Positions 17,182 to 25,941 of a stretch of 64,000 nt of DNA are shown in pieces (the stretch's first letter is position 1; every line of letters starts with the position of its first letter). Under the pieces are notes generated by a model. The model made no database searches. It saw nothing but the letters and a program-made list of their open reading frames with translations, and was not told where the DNA came from. Source of the stretch: JBCBEX01 sp038528235 (GTDB lineage Bacteria > Bacteroidota > Rhodothermia > Rhodothermales > Rubricoccaceae); contig JBCBEX010000001.1 of NCBI GenBank assembly GCA_038528235.1, forward strand, positions 62,001 to 126,000. Reading direction: 5' to 3'. Position numbers and translations under genes: made by a program.

Positions 17182-18918
17182 TTAGCGCGTCAGCGTGACG
17201 AGGCGATGGGCGTTTGAGGCTTGGGTTTCGAGCTTGACGAGATAGAGGCCCGCCGGAAGGTTGTCGAAACGGACCTCCAGCGTGTGGGAGCCGGCGGCGC
17301 GCGTCTCGTCGAGGAGCACGGCGACGGTGCGGCCGAGTAGGTCATGCAGCGTAATGCGGACCGGCCCGGCTTCAGCGAGCGACATCGGGAGCGTGACGAG
17401 CCCGCGAGATGGGTTCGGGTAGGGTGCGCCGAGCACGGCACTGCGCGGGTTGGCGTCCGGCTCTGCGGCTACCGACACGGCCCCTTCGTAGGCCCCGAGG
17501 TCGGGTGCCGCGCCGGACACGCGCGGCAGGCGGAGCAGGTCGAGTGGAAGCGGCTCCGCGGTGTCGCCGTCGCCGTCGAGGTCGTAGGTGTCGGGCGGGA
17601 GCGCGTCGGCATCGCCCGCGTCGAGGGCGGGGGAGCCGGTTTGGAGGCGGAGGTCGCCGGCGTCGTCCGGTCCATCGGTGCCGGGGACGCGGACGAAGCG
17701 CGGGTCAGCGTCGAGGATCGCCGTGCCGTCGGCATAGCCACCATGCACGAGCGCGAGCGCGAGGTCGAGCGTCGCAGTGCCTTCGTTCAGGATCTCGCTG
17801 CTGTTGCCCCACAGGACGACGTTGCGTGCCGTCAAGGTCGTGGCCCCGCGCTGCCCGAGTGCGCCCGCACCGTTGACGGCCGTGTTGCCCGCGAACGTCG
17901 CGCCGATGAGCGTCGGCGTGCTGCTGTTGTTCTGAAGCGCCCCCGCGCCTGCGTCGGCCGTGTTGAGCGCACGGTTGTTCGCGAAGACGACGTTCACCAT
18001 CAGCACGTCGCTGCGGTCATCATTGATCATGGCGCCGCCGTACTCGCTCGCCTCGTTGTTCTCGAAGACGACGTTGATGAGGACCGCATCGGCGTTGCGG
18101 AAATTGTCGAGCGCGCCGCTGTAGCGCGCCGTGTTGCCGACGAACACGGCATCGATCACGACGGCATCGCAGTTGGTGTCGTTCGTCATCCCGCCGCCGA
18201 GGATGCCTGCGGCGTTGTTCTCGAAGCGGACGCGGCGCAGCACCGGCGCGGCGGACCCCTTGCACGACATCCCGCCGCCGCCGCCCTCGGAGACGTTGTC
18301 CCGGAAGACGACGTCCTCCAGGATCGCGTTGCAGCTGGTGCCGCAGAAGACGCCCGCCCCGAAGGCCGCGCGGGTGCCAGCTTGGTCGGCGCGGTTGCCG
18401 GTGATGAGGAGGTGGCGCAGGATTGGCTCGCCGCGCAGCAGGTAGAGCCCGCCGCCTCGGTTGCGCGGCGAGGTGCCGTCGGCGCGGGCACCGGTCACCG
18501 TGAAGCCGTCGAGGATCGCGGTGCCGTCCACGTCGTCGCCGGTGACGATCTGGTAGGTGTTGTCGGCATCGTCGCCCGGCGTGCCGATGTCGCCGCTGAG
18601 GATGGTCGGGTTGGTGGTCCAGTCGCCTTGGTCACGCGCGGTCTCGGTGCCGTTAAAGCCGCCATAGAGCGCGACACCGGTCCGCAACTCGAACGAGGCC
18701 GTCCGGTCCGTGCCGCCGGTAGGGCGGTAGGTGCCTTCGGCGACCCATAGTTCAGCCCCGATAGGGGCCGCCATGAGCGCGCTCTGAAGGTCGGGGTAGG
18801 CGTCGGTCCAGGAGGCACCGTCGGCGTTGCCAGTGGCGTCGGCGTCCACGTAGACGATGGATTGGGCGGTGGCGGGGAGCGCAACGAGCGTGAGCGCGAA
18901 GACAAAAAGGCGAAGCAT
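17182..18918 (-). CDS. Secreted right-handed beta-helix protein, T9SS cargo
   Basis: The 578-aa protein has a signal peptide (MLRLFVFALTLVALPATAQ), then VYVDADATGNADGASWTDAY, the opening typical of parallel beta-helix (pectin-lyase-like) surface proteins. Repeated rungs of the type VVFRDNVSEGGGGG, RFENNAAGILGGG, VFVGNTA and VFENNEASEYGGA follow from about residue 150 to 390. The last 80 residues (APYPNPSRGLVTLPM, then DLLGRTVAVLLDE and LPAGLYLVKLE) are a T9SS type A sorting domain, so it is probably exported through type IX secretion. No catalytic residues were recognised; an adhesive or structural role is as likely as polysaccharide cleavage. Confidence 0.85.
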   Translation of the reverse strand: MLRLFVFALTLVALPATAQSIVYVDADATGNADGASWTDAYPDLQSALMAAPIGAELWVAEGTYRPTGGTDRTASFELRTGVALYGGFNGTETARDQGDWTTNPTILSGDIGTPGDDADNTYQIVTGDDVDGTAILDGFTVTGARADGTSPRNRGGGLYLLRGEPILRHLLITGNRADQAGTRAAFGAGVFCGTSCNAILEDVVFRDNVSEGGGGGMSCKGSAAPVLRRVRFENNAAGILGGGMTNDTNCDAVVIDAVFVGNTARYSGALDNFRNADAVLINVVFENNEASEYGGAMINDDRSDVLMVNVVFANNRALNTADAGAGALQNNSSTPTLIGATFAGNTAVNGAGALGQRGATTLTARNVVLWGNSSEILNEGTATLDLALALVHGGYADGTAILDADPRFVRVPGTDGPDDAGDLRLQTGSPALDAGDADALPPDTYDLDGDGDTAEPLPLDLLRLPRVSGAAPDLGAYEGAVSVAAEPDANPRSAVLGAPYPNPSRGLVTLPMSLAEAGPVRITLHDLLGRTVAVLLDETRAAGSHTLEVRFDNLPAGLYLVKLETQASNAHRLVTLTR

Positions 18919-19090
18919 CGCGAGGGCGTCGGGTGGACAAAACGAAAGCGCTGTAGCCTAGCCCGCTGTGCCTCACCGATCCGTGCCGACGTGCTGACGA
19001 CCGCCTGACGTTTTCCTGACGACGCCGATTCTGCGCCGAAATCGACGGGATTGAACGCGGCGAGCCCCCATCGACCCTGGCCGCTGCCGG

Positions 19091-19098
19091 TAGCTTTG
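19091..19098 (+). promoter_or_regulatory. TAnnTTTG -7 promoter element
   Basis: TAGCTTTG matches the Bacteroidota -7 consensus TAnnTTTG exactly and lies 23 nt before the ATG of the wHTH-TolB gene. No good TTG-type -33 element is seen at the usual distance, so support is partial. Confidence 0.4.
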
Positions 19099-19121
19099 CG
19101 CTCCTCGACACTCTGCATCCG

Positions 19122-21233
19122 ATGCCTAATCTCGCTCCTGACCGATTCCGCCTGCACGAATGGGAGGTCGAGGTGCGCGCCAACGAATTGCGGCAGGTCG
19201 AGACAGGAAAAGTGGAGCGTGTCGAGCCCAAAGTGATGGCGGTGCTCGCGAGCCTTGCAGCGGGGGCCGGCAAACCGGTTACGCGCGAGGCGCTGATGGA
19301 GCGGGTCTGGCCCGAGGTCGTCGTCTCAGAGGACGCGCTCAACCGCGCCGTCTCGAAGCTGCGCCGCGCCCTCGGCGACGACCCCGCCGCGCCGCGCTTC
19401 GTGGAGACGATCCCGACAGTCGGCTACCGGCTCGTCGCGCTGGTCGAGCCCATCGTCGAGTCGGACCCGCGGCCCGGTGTGAAGGGGGGACGTGGTACCA
19501 TCGGACTGACGGTTGCTATCGGGCTGGGACTGTTGGTGCTCCTTGTCGCCTTGCTGTTTGGGCGTGCGTCAGAGACAACGCCGACGGTGCGCCCGCTCAC
19601 CCGCGCGGCAGGGGCGGAGATTCACCCCGCGCTCGCGCCCGACGGCCAGCGCGTCGCCTATGCGGCGCTTCCGCGCGGCGGCACCTCCTACGACCTCGTC
19701 GTGCAAAGCCTCGACGCCCAACGGACCGGGGGCACTTCCGTACGACTCACCGACGATGCGGCCAGCGACGTGCACCCCGTCTGGCACCGCGACGCCGACG
19801 CGCTGTGGTTTCTGCGCTGCGCCGAGCCGCTCGTCTGCACCGTGTGGCAGGTCGCCGCCACAGGTGGAGCGCCGCGTCGCCTCGCGGATGCGCCTGTCGG
19901 GCGGTGGGGCCTGACCGTAGCTGAGGGCGCGCTTGTGGCCCTCGTCCGCGACTCGGTCACGGGACCGTATCGCCTCGCCGCGCTCGATCCCGCGACGGGT
20001 ACGCGGCGGCTCCTCATCGACCCGCCTGGCGGCACGCTCGGCGACCTCTACCCGGCGGCCTCGCCTGACGGCCGCACCGTCGCCTTCGTCCGCCACGATG
20101 CGCAGGGCGAGGAAGACCTGTTCCTGCTCGACCTCGATGGTGGGACGCCGCGCCGAATCACGACCGACGGGCGAGGCGTCCGTGGGCACGCCTGGACGCC
20201 CGACGGGTCGGCGATCGTCTACGTCGCCAACCGCGCCGGGGCTGAGGCCTTATGGCGCGTGGGTGTGGATGGAGGCACAGCCACGCGGCTGCCTGTTGCC
20301 GTGGCGGGACGGTGGCGCTCGCCGACGCTGGCGACGGGACGGCTCGTGCTGGCCGCGCAGCAGGTCGAGATCGATCTGCTCGCATGGGACGCGGCGACGG
20401 ACTGGCAGCCGCTCGTGACCTCGACCGCCGAGGATACCGACCCAGCCCTCGCTCCCGACGGGCGCCTCGCGTTCGTCTCGACGCGCTCGGGCGCGCCGGA
20501 GGTGTACGTCGCCGAGAACGCCGTGCCGCGCAGCCTCACGGAGTTCGGCGGTCCGCTCGTCGGCGCCGTGCGGTGGAGCCCCGATGGGCGGCGGCTTGCG
20601 TTCGAGGCGCAGGCCGAGCGGCAGGCGAGCGTCTATGTGCTCGACGCCGCGAGCGGACAGCCACGCGTGCTCACCGACGCGGCGGGCTACGACGTCGGCC
20701 CGCGCTGGAGCATGGACGGACGCTCTGTCTATTTCGGCTCCAACCGGCGCGATCCAATGACCGTCGACACGCTCGCCGCGTGGGCGCTGTGGCGCGTGGA
20801 TGCCGATGGCACCGCGCCGGAGCGCGTGGGGCCGCTCGGCAGCTACGTCGGCGAGGCGTTGCCTGCGAGTGCGGTGCTGCCGGAAGGCGGCCTCGTCTAC
20901 ATGCGGCAGGCCGAGCCAGGGCTGTGGCTGCGCCCGAGCGGCACCGCGCCCGAGGAGCGACTCCTCGCCGACCTTGCACGCGAGGACTGGGGCAACTGGA
21001 GCGTCGTCGATGCCGCGACCGATCCTGCGATCGTCTATCCGAAGCGGACGGGCGATCGGGTCCAGATCCGACGGTTACGCCTCGCTGACCGGAGCGACAC
21101 GCTGCTCACTGCGCTCGACGCGCTCCCAGGCCGCATCCAGGCGCTCGCGGCGTCGCCCGACGGGCAGCGGCTCGTGGCAGCACAGACCGTGCGGGCCGAG
21201 AGCGACCTCGTGGTGGTCGAGCCCGTCAGGTGA
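19122..21233 (+). CDS. CadC-like wHTH membrane regulator with TolB propeller
   Basis: The 703-aa protein combines an OmpR/PhoB-type winged helix (residues about 10-105; GKPVTREALMERVWPEVVV, then LRRALGDDPAAPRFVETIPTVGYRLVA) with one TM helix (about 127-148) and a large periplasmic WD40/TolB-like beta-propeller. Propeller blades show as repeated IHPALAPDGQRVAYAA, LYPAASPDGRTVAFVR and DVGPRWSMDGRSVYFG. This is the layout of one-component membrane regulators of the CadC/ToxR type, with the sensor replaced by a propeller. It is divergent from the T9SS beta-helix gene (203-bp spacer), which is a candidate target. Confidence 0.85.
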   Translation: MPNLAPDRFRLHEWEVEVRANELRQVETGKVERVEPKVMAVLASLAAGAGKPVTREALMERVWPEVVVSEDALNRAVSKLRRALGDDPAAPRFVETIPTVGYRLVALVEPIVESDPRPGVKGGRGTIGLTVAIGLGLLVLLVALLFGRASETTPTVRPLTRAAGAEIHPALAPDGQRVAYAALPRGGTSYDLVVQSLDAQRTGGTSVRLTDDAASDVHPVWHRDADALWFLRCAEPLVCTVWQVAATGGAPRRLADAPVGRWGLTVAEGALVALVRDSVTGPYRLAALDPATGTRRLLIDPPGGTLGDLYPAASPDGRTVAFVRHDAQGEEDLFLLDLDGGTPRRITTDGRGVRGHAWTPDGSAIVYVANRAGAEALWRVGVDGGTATRLPVAVAGRWRSPTLATGRLVLAAQQVEIDLLAWDAATDWQPLVTSTAEDTDPALAPDGRLAFVSTRSGAPEVYVAENAVPRSLTEFGGPLVGAVRWSPDGRRLAFEAQAERQASVYVLDAASGQPRVLTDAAGYDVGPRWSMDGRSVYFGSNRRDPMTVDTLAAWALWRVDADGTAPERVGPLGSYVGEALPASAVLPEGGLVYMRQAEPGLWLRPSGTAPEERLLADLAREDWGNWSVVDAATDPAIVYPKRTGDRVQIRRLRLADRSDTLLTALDALPGRIQALAASPDGQRLVAAQTVRAESDLVVVEPVR

Positions 21234-21411
21234 GCCCTTGAAGGCCCGATGCAGATGCGCGGGCGGGTACGATGCTTGCGCGGTTGCACGTTGTCTGCGC
21301 GCACGGGCAAAGAGCATGTTAAGCTGAACCCGCGCACGGCATCGGCGTAACCGCGCCGTCTTCCCAGGTTCTCTCCTTCGGTTTTCCCGCACTCTGCTAC
21401 TGCTTCCTGCT

Positions 21412-22806
21412 ATGGCCTCGACCGACCGGGCGGCTCGTCCGCTCCTCCACCGCATCATCCTGGGCCTCGCGCTCGTGGGTGTCTTCCTCGTGGCGCACCT
21501 CTACAGCCAGCAGACCGCCGGCTTCAACCGCGGCTGCCTCGGCCTCTCCGACCCGGCGACCGTGCAGCAGGTCGGCTGCGAGACCGTCACCTCGTCGGCA
21601 GCGGGCACGTTCCTGGGCGTCTCCAACGTGTTCTGGGGCCTCCTCTTCTACGTCGGCATCGCCGGGCTGCGCTTCGCGATGATCCCGACGGGCGCGCCGC
21701 GCAAGACGCTCCGCACGGCCAGCCTTGGCCTCGCCGCCATTGGCTTTGCCTATTCGGTCTACCTCGTGAGCGTCCAGGCGTCCATGGGCGCGTGGTGCGT
21801 GCTCTGCACGACCTCGGCGGGCCTCGTGACGGTGATCTTCGGACTGCACCTCGCTGAGCGTTTCTCGAAGGCGACGCTGCCCACGGTGGCCTCGTTCAGC
21901 GGCCTGGAGTTCAAGCGCTTCGGCGTCGCCGCTGCGCTGGTCGCCACGCTCGCAGTCGCCGACATCGCCTACTTCAACGCGATCAACGACGGTGAGACAC
22001 TCACGCCCATTGCGGACGCCACGCCGGTCACAGCAGCCGCCACGCAGGATGTGGGAGCCGACGCGCCTGCCGACGTGTCGCCTATCGAGCTTCCAGCCGA
22101 GGAGCCTGCGGCGGATGAGCCCGCTGCAGAAGCGCCTGTTGCTGAGGAGCCCGCTGAAGAGGCTCCAGCAGCGGCCCCGGTTACTGCCGCGACGACGCCC
22201 GCCTCGCGCCCCGTCGGCTGTGAGTACGAGCCCGGCGCGGCCCCGCTCCGCGACCTCTCGCGCTACACCACGGGCATTGGCTACGACGGTCGGGACGATG
22301 CGCCCGTCACCATCGTCAAGATCTTCGATCCGAACTGCCCTCACTGCCGCCACCTCCACGGCACCCTCGACGCGCTCGTCGGGCAGTATGGCGGCAAAGC
22401 CAAGTTCTACTACTTCCCGTTTGCGCTCTGGAACGAGTCGATCCCGCAGATCGAGGCGCTCTACGTGGCAGGCGAGAGCGACAAGTTCGCCGAGATGCTC
22501 GCCGGCCAGTTCGCCATGCAGGAGAACGAGGACAAGCGGTTGCTCTCCATCGATGACCTCGTCACGATCGCGGAGAGCATCGACCTCGACGGGGCCAGCT
22601 TCCGCCAGCGCCTCACCTCCGGCACCTACGCGATGAAGGTGGCCTCAGCCCGCAACTATGCGAGCGTCGACATCTCGCGCGAGGGCCGCGTCTCTGTGCC
22701 GAAGCTGACCATCAACGGGCAGTTCGTCGCCAACACCGCCGCCGCGTTCTCTGCCGACTGCATCGGCTCGCTCATCGACGAGGCACACGCCGACATGACC
22801 GAGTAG
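21412..22806 (+). CDS. VKOR-DsbA-type fusion, disulfide-bond formation
   Basis: The 464-aa protein fuses a four- to five-TM vitamin K epoxide reductase domain (residues about 10-190) to a periplasmic thioredoxin-fold domain (about 280-460). VKOR features are the loop cysteines in FNRGCLGL and QVGCETV and the catalytic WCVLC near 128-131. The linker (about 200-260) is a Pro/Ala/Glu-rich spacer. The second domain has a CPHC active site near 309-312 in IFDPNCPHCRHLH, like DsbA/DsbG relatives. It should oxidise exported proteins, passing electrons to quinone. The ATG at 21412 follows a 178-bp spacer with no gene. Confidence 0.92.
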   Translation: MASTDRAARPLLHRIILGLALVGVFLVAHLYSQQTAGFNRGCLGLSDPATVQQVGCETVTSSAAGTFLGVSNVFWGLLFYVGIAGLRFAMIPTGAPRKTLRTASLGLAAIGFAYSVYLVSVQASMGAWCVLCTTSAGLVTVIFGLHLAERFSKATLPTVASFSGLEFKRFGVAAALVATLAVADIAYFNAINDGETLTPIADATPVTAAATQDVGADAPADVSPIELPAEEPAADEPAAEAPVAEEPAEEAPAAAPVTAATTPASRPVGCEYEPGAAPLRDLSRYTTGIGYDGRDDAPVTIVKIFDPNCPHCRHLHGTLDALVGQYGGKAKFYYFPFALWNESIPQIEALYVAGESDKFAEMLAGQFAMQENEDKRLLSIDDLVTIAESIDLDGASFRQRLTSGTYAMKVASARNYASVDISREGRVSVPKLTINGQFVANTAAAFSADCIGSLIDEAHADMTE

Positions 22807-22860
22807 CACCAAACCTGGAAGCTTCATCGGGGTCCGAATCGACCTTCGATGCCAGCTTTG

Positions 22861-22930
22861 GGTATGGACGTATGCCGGTGTGAACGTGTAGGCGGAACCT
22901 TCAACGTTCACACCTCCATGCGTCCACACC
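22861..22930. repeat. Repeat family C, copy 2
   Basis: The left arm GGTATGGACG, GGTGTGAACGTG faces the right arm AACGTTCACACC, CATGCGTCCACACC, giving a foldable inverted pair of about 30 bp per arm with a short loop. It lies between the convergent VKOR and GDPD genes. Copies at 921-1028 and 58056-58187 share both arms. Confidence 0.75.
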
Positions 22931-22939
22931 ATACTGCGC

Positions 22940-22970
22940 AGCGCCCGACAGGCTCAGTCTGTCGGGCGCT
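22940..22970. terminator. Hairpin between convergent genes
   Basis: A perfect 12-bp stem AGCGCCCGACAG/CTGTCGGGCGCT with a 7-nt loop. The right half encodes the last residues of the GDPD gene (stop at 22954). It lacks a T run on either side, so it may be a weak or rho-assisted bidirectional terminator. Confidence 0.5.
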
Positions 22971-23913
22971 GCTGTTGCTGGGCCATCCACTGCTGCACGG
23001 CGAACGCCGCGATGGGCACGAAGTCCGTCGCGATCACGTCGATGCCCGCGTCGAGGAGCGCGTGGTACGCGGCTGGACCTTCCACGAACGCCGCCGCGTC
23101 GAGCGCGCCGAACGTGCCGAGTTGGGCGCGAATGCCGAGCGCATGCAGCCGCTCGATGACGGCCGGGTCGAAATCGCCGACGCCTGTGAACGCGATCCAG
23201 CGAGCCGGGTCGGCGTCAGTCGCGAGCAGCGCGTCAAGGTCTTCATTTGAGCGCGTGGTGACCGAGTAGACGAGGTCCGGCGCGAGGGCGTAGAACGCCG
23301 CGAGGTCCTCAGCCGAATAGACAATCACGACGACGCGATTGCCAGCCTTGGTTTCTCGGATAGTCTCGACCACCTGGCTCGGCGGCACGCCGCGCTTGAT
23401 GTCGAGCAGCAGGACCGCGCGGCCCTCGGCCCATGCCAGCGCCTCGGCCAGGGTCGGAATCGAGAAGGGCGTTTCGCGTCCCACCACATCGAGCAGGCGC
23501 AGGCCGTCGAGGTCGGCGGCGTTCGTTTCTGCGAGGAGGCCGGTGCCCGTTGTGGTACGGTCGAGCGTCTCGTCGTGGAGGAGCACGAGGATGCCGTCGG
23601 CGGTCATGCGCACGTCGGTCTCCAGAAGCGCTGGAGCGTAGGCGAGCGCGCGGTCGAAGGTGGCGAGGCTGTTCTCCGGGTACCCGGGGGCGGGGCTGCC
23701 TCGGTGGGCGCTCACGAGCGGCAGCGCGTCGGGCGTCCAGCGGAGGTACGCCGCGAGATCATCGACCCCGTCAAACGCGCGGAAGTTGGCAGGCGACGCC
23801 TGGAGGGCCTGGGGCGGCGGCGGTGCAGGCGGCGTGAGCGGGCGCGGCTGGAGGTAGCACCCGGCCTGCACGACAACGAGCAGCGCAAGCAGCAGGGCAC
23901 CGAGGCGGTTCAC
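22954..23913 (-). CDS. Glycerophosphodiester phosphodiesterase lipoprotein
   Basis: The 319-aa protein begins with a lipoprotein signal (MNRLGALLLALLVVVQAGC, lipid-modified Cys at about 19) and a Pro-rich spacer. The catalytic domain has the GDPD signatures: LVSAHRGSPAPGYPENSLATF near residue 68 (His and the metal-binding Glu) with LETDVRMTADGILVLLHDETLDRTT near 97 (acidic ligand and second His). It would cleave glycerophosphodiesters to glycerol 3-phosphate and an alcohol at the cell surface or in the periplasm. Its ATG overlaps the sufE stop by 4 nt (ATGA type), so the two are co-translated. Confidence 0.88.
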   Translation of the reverse strand: MNRLGALLLALLVVVQAGCYLQPRPLTPPAPPPPQALQASPANFRAFDGVDDLAAYLRWTPDALPLVSAHRGSPAPGYPENSLATFDRALAYAPALLETDVRMTADGILVLLHDETLDRTTTGTGLLAETNAADLDGLRLLDVVGRETPFSIPTLAEALAWAEGRAVLLLDIKRGVPPSQVVETIRETKAGNRVVVIVYSAEDLAAFYALAPDLVYSVTTRSNEDLDALLATDADPARWIAFTGVGDFDPAVIERLHALGIRAQLGTFGALDAAAFVEGPAAYHALLDAGIDVIATDFVPIAAFAVQQWMAQQQQRPTD

Positions 23914-24353
23914 GCGGCGTCCCCCCGGTCCTCGTCTTTCTGGGCTTGGGCGACGCCGTGCTTCACGCGGTAGAGCACGCCGGCGAGGCCCTGCTGGCGC
24001 GTCATCCCGAGCTGCTTCCCGATGCCCAGCTGATGCAGGAGGTCGTCCGGCACGGCGGCCACGTCGCTGGGCGCGGCGCCGTCCAGCGCGTCGATGAGGA
24101 GCGACACGAAGGCGCGAGCCGTCGGGGCCTCGTTGGGTGCCCAGGCGTGCAGGGCTACCGCATCGTTCTCAACCTCTGGGAAGACGAACACCGGCGACTG
24201 GCACTCGTGCACGCGGCCCAGCCCGGCGTCGCGCTTCGCCTTGAGCGACTCCGGCAGCGGCGGCAGGTTGTTGGCGTAGTCCAGCAGCAGTTCCAGCCGC
24301 ATCGGCGGCTCCACGAACTGGAACGTCTCAATGATCTCGTCGAGCTTCGTCAT
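23910..24353 (-). CDS. sufE: SufE-family cysteine desulfuration protein
   Basis: The 147-aa product fits SufE, which takes persulfide sulfur from SufS and passes it on for Fe-S cluster assembly. The family pattern is clear: LDYANNLPPLPESL near residue 25, the active-site cysteine in RVHECQSPVFV near 51, and the SLLIDALDG helix. The C-terminal LGMTRQQGLAGVLYRVK is the usual closing helix (ITPQRRNGLxxML-type). Its start is 17 nt downstream of the lipoprotein stop and its 3' end overlaps the GDPD start. No sufS/B/C/D genes are present here. Confidence 0.9.
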   Translation of the reverse strand: MTKLDEIIETFQFVEPPMRLELLLDYANNLPPLPESLKAKRDAGLGRVHECQSPVFVFPEVENDAVALHAWAPNEAPTARAFVSLLIDALDGAAPSDVAAVPDDLLHQLGIGKQLGMTRQQGLAGVLYRVKHGVAQAQKDEDRGDAA

Positions 24354-24369
24354 CGGATGGGGCGCGTCG

Positions 24370-24879
24370 TCACGACTCGGACTCGGGGGCGGCGATCTCG
24401 AACGGGCGCGTCTGGTCGTTGAGCTTCAGCGTGTACGCGCCGGGCTGGTAGCGCCCGTCGAGTGGGAGGTAGAAGCGGAAGGGGCGTACGACCTGCGTGC
24501 AGAGGGCGCGCTTCGGCCGCTGCATCGTGAGCGTGACCGTGATGAGATTGCCCGCGCGCTCCTGCTCGACGTCGGCAAGCTGCGAGCAGCCGTCTGGGAG
24601 CGCCCCCTTGACGAGCACCTCGACGGGGACACCCTCGTCGGTCATGCGGCCCAGCGGCGCCGGGCGCACGTGCAGCGTGTCCACGACCGCCGGGTAGCTG
24701 AAGTAGTCTTGGGTAGTGTCGCGCGGGGCGAGCGCCATCGTCTCGCGAACGTCGGGCGCTCCGTCGTCGAAGCGGTGGCCGAACGTGTCGTCTGGCGCCG
24801 CGACGCGGTCGGAGCCGCCGCACGCCGCGAGAACGAACAGGGCAGCGAAGAACAGGGCCGGCCGGAGCATGGCGTTCAC
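24370..24879 (-). CDS. Hypothetical lipoprotein
   Basis: The 169-aa protein has a lipoprotein signal with a lipobox LAAC (Cys about 20 from the ATG at 24879), followed by a short beta-rich domain with one pair of cysteines (GCSQ and LCTQ). No family was recognised. Its start overlaps the rsfS stop by 4 nt, which places it in the same minus-strand operon. An outer-membrane or periplasmic location is inferred from the lipobox. Confidence 0.7.
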   Translation of the reverse strand: MNAMLRPALFFAALFVLAACGGSDRVAAPDDTFGHRFDDGAPDVRETMALAPRDTTQDYFSYPAVVDTLHVRPAPLGRMTDEGVPVEVLVKGALPDGCSQLADVEQERAGNLITVTLTMQRPKRALCTQVVRPFRFYLPLDGRYQPGAYTLKLNDQTRPFEIAAPESES

Positions 24880-25322
24880 GAGGCGGGCGTGCTGAAGAGC
24901 GCGATCTGCTCATAGCCGTCCTCAACGAGCTCGCGCGGGGCGTCGCCCCAGAGGCGTTCCAGGTCGTAGAACGCGCGCTTCTCAGCGTCGAAGACATGCA
25001 CCACCACGTCTACATAGTCGAGCAGCACCCACACGAGCGACTGGTAGCCCTCGCGGTGCCACGGCAGTTCGCTGGTGGTCTCTTTGATGCCCATCCGCAC
25101 GCCGTCGGCGATGGCCTTGATCTGCGTGTCCGAGGTGCCCGTGCCGATCACGAAGAAGTCGGCCACGCCTGAGACGCCGCGCAGGTCCAGCACCGTCACG
25201 TCCGCCGCCTTCTTGTCCAGCATCGCCTCGACGGCCAGTTCGACGAGCGTGCGGGTCTCGGTCGAGGTGGGGCGTTGCTTGGGGGCGTCGGGACGGGTTG
25301 GCTTCGTGGGGGCGTCGGGCAT
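24876..25322 (-). CDS. rsfS: Ribosome silencing factor RsfS
   Basis: The 148-aa protein is a RsfS/Iojap homologue, which binds ribosomal protein uL14 and blocks subunit joining when nutrients are scarce. Key stretches are DVTVLDLRGVSGVADFFVIGTG near residue 45, LPWHREGYQSLVWVLLDYVDVVVHVF near 90, and FYDLERLWGDA. The N-terminal ~20 residues are Pro/Thr-rich and variable. The LytR_C gene lies 141 nt upstream on the same strand; this pairing recurs in other bacteria. Confidence 0.92.
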   Translation of the reverse strand: MPDAPTKPTRPDAPKQRPTSTETRTLVELAVEAMLDKKAADVTVLDLRGVSGVADFFVIGTGTSDTQIKAIADGVRMGIKETTSELPWHREGYQSLVWVLLDYVDVVVHVFDAEKRAFYDLERLWGDAPRELVEDGYEQIALFSTPAS

Positions 25323-25463
25323 GGGCGGAGCGGCGGGTTGGCTGAAGCGGCAGGAGCGGTGTGAGGTCGTAGGGAAACGAGACAGGGGAAGCTACGCCCA
25401 TCGCGGCGCAGAGTTGCCCGAGGCCAGCGGGGAGGAGCGCTCCGGTAAGGTCGCCGGGCGCCG

Positions 25464-25925
25464 TCACTCGAACGGGCGCAGCGTGGCGTAGTCGCAGCCC
25501 AGGATCACGCTCGCATCGAGGTAGAGGTCACGGCGCTCCTCACGGACACGCGCCTCGGGCACGCCAAGGGCTGCGGCTACCTTCAGCGCCGCGGCCCGGT
25601 CGCCGATCCGGTCGATCACCTCCGACGCCGCTACCCCAAAGTCGGGGACGTTCCCGCTCGCGACGACGTCGAAGCCCTGGTCGCGGAGGTATTCCGTGGC
25701 TGTGGCAGCGAGCCCAGGATCGCCGCAGCCGTTGCGCACCTCGACCTGGATGATGTCGCCCTGGAGTTGCGCGGGATTGGCCTCGCGGACGGCGTCAGCG
25801 CGAGGCGCGAGGAAGCGGTTGGCGAGCGCGTAGAGCAGCGCTAGGGCGAGGACGCCGCAGACGACGAGGGCCAGGTTGAGGAGCGCCCCCGCAATGGGCG
25901 ACGAGGCGCGACGGGTCGTCGCCAT
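25464..25925 (-). CDS. LytR C-terminal domain protein
   Basis: The 153-aa protein has one N-terminal TM helix (residues about 10-35) and a C-terminal domain whose pattern IQVEVRNGCGDPGLAATATEYLRDQGFDVV matches the LytR_C domain found after LytR-Cps2A-Psr catalytic domains. No catalytic LCP domain is present here. In many bacteria such a stand-alone protein sits beside rsfS, as here. Role is unknown; a cell-envelope location is inferred. Confidence 0.8.
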   Translation of the reverse strand: MATTRRASSPIAGALLNLALVVCGVLALALLYALANRFLAPRADAVREANPAQLQGDIIQVEVRNGCGDPGLAATATEYLRDQGFDVVASGNVPDFGVAASEVIDRIGDRAAALKVAAALGVPEARVREERRDLYLDASVILGCDYATLRPFE

Positions 25926-25941
25926 AGGCTAGCCGGGCCGC

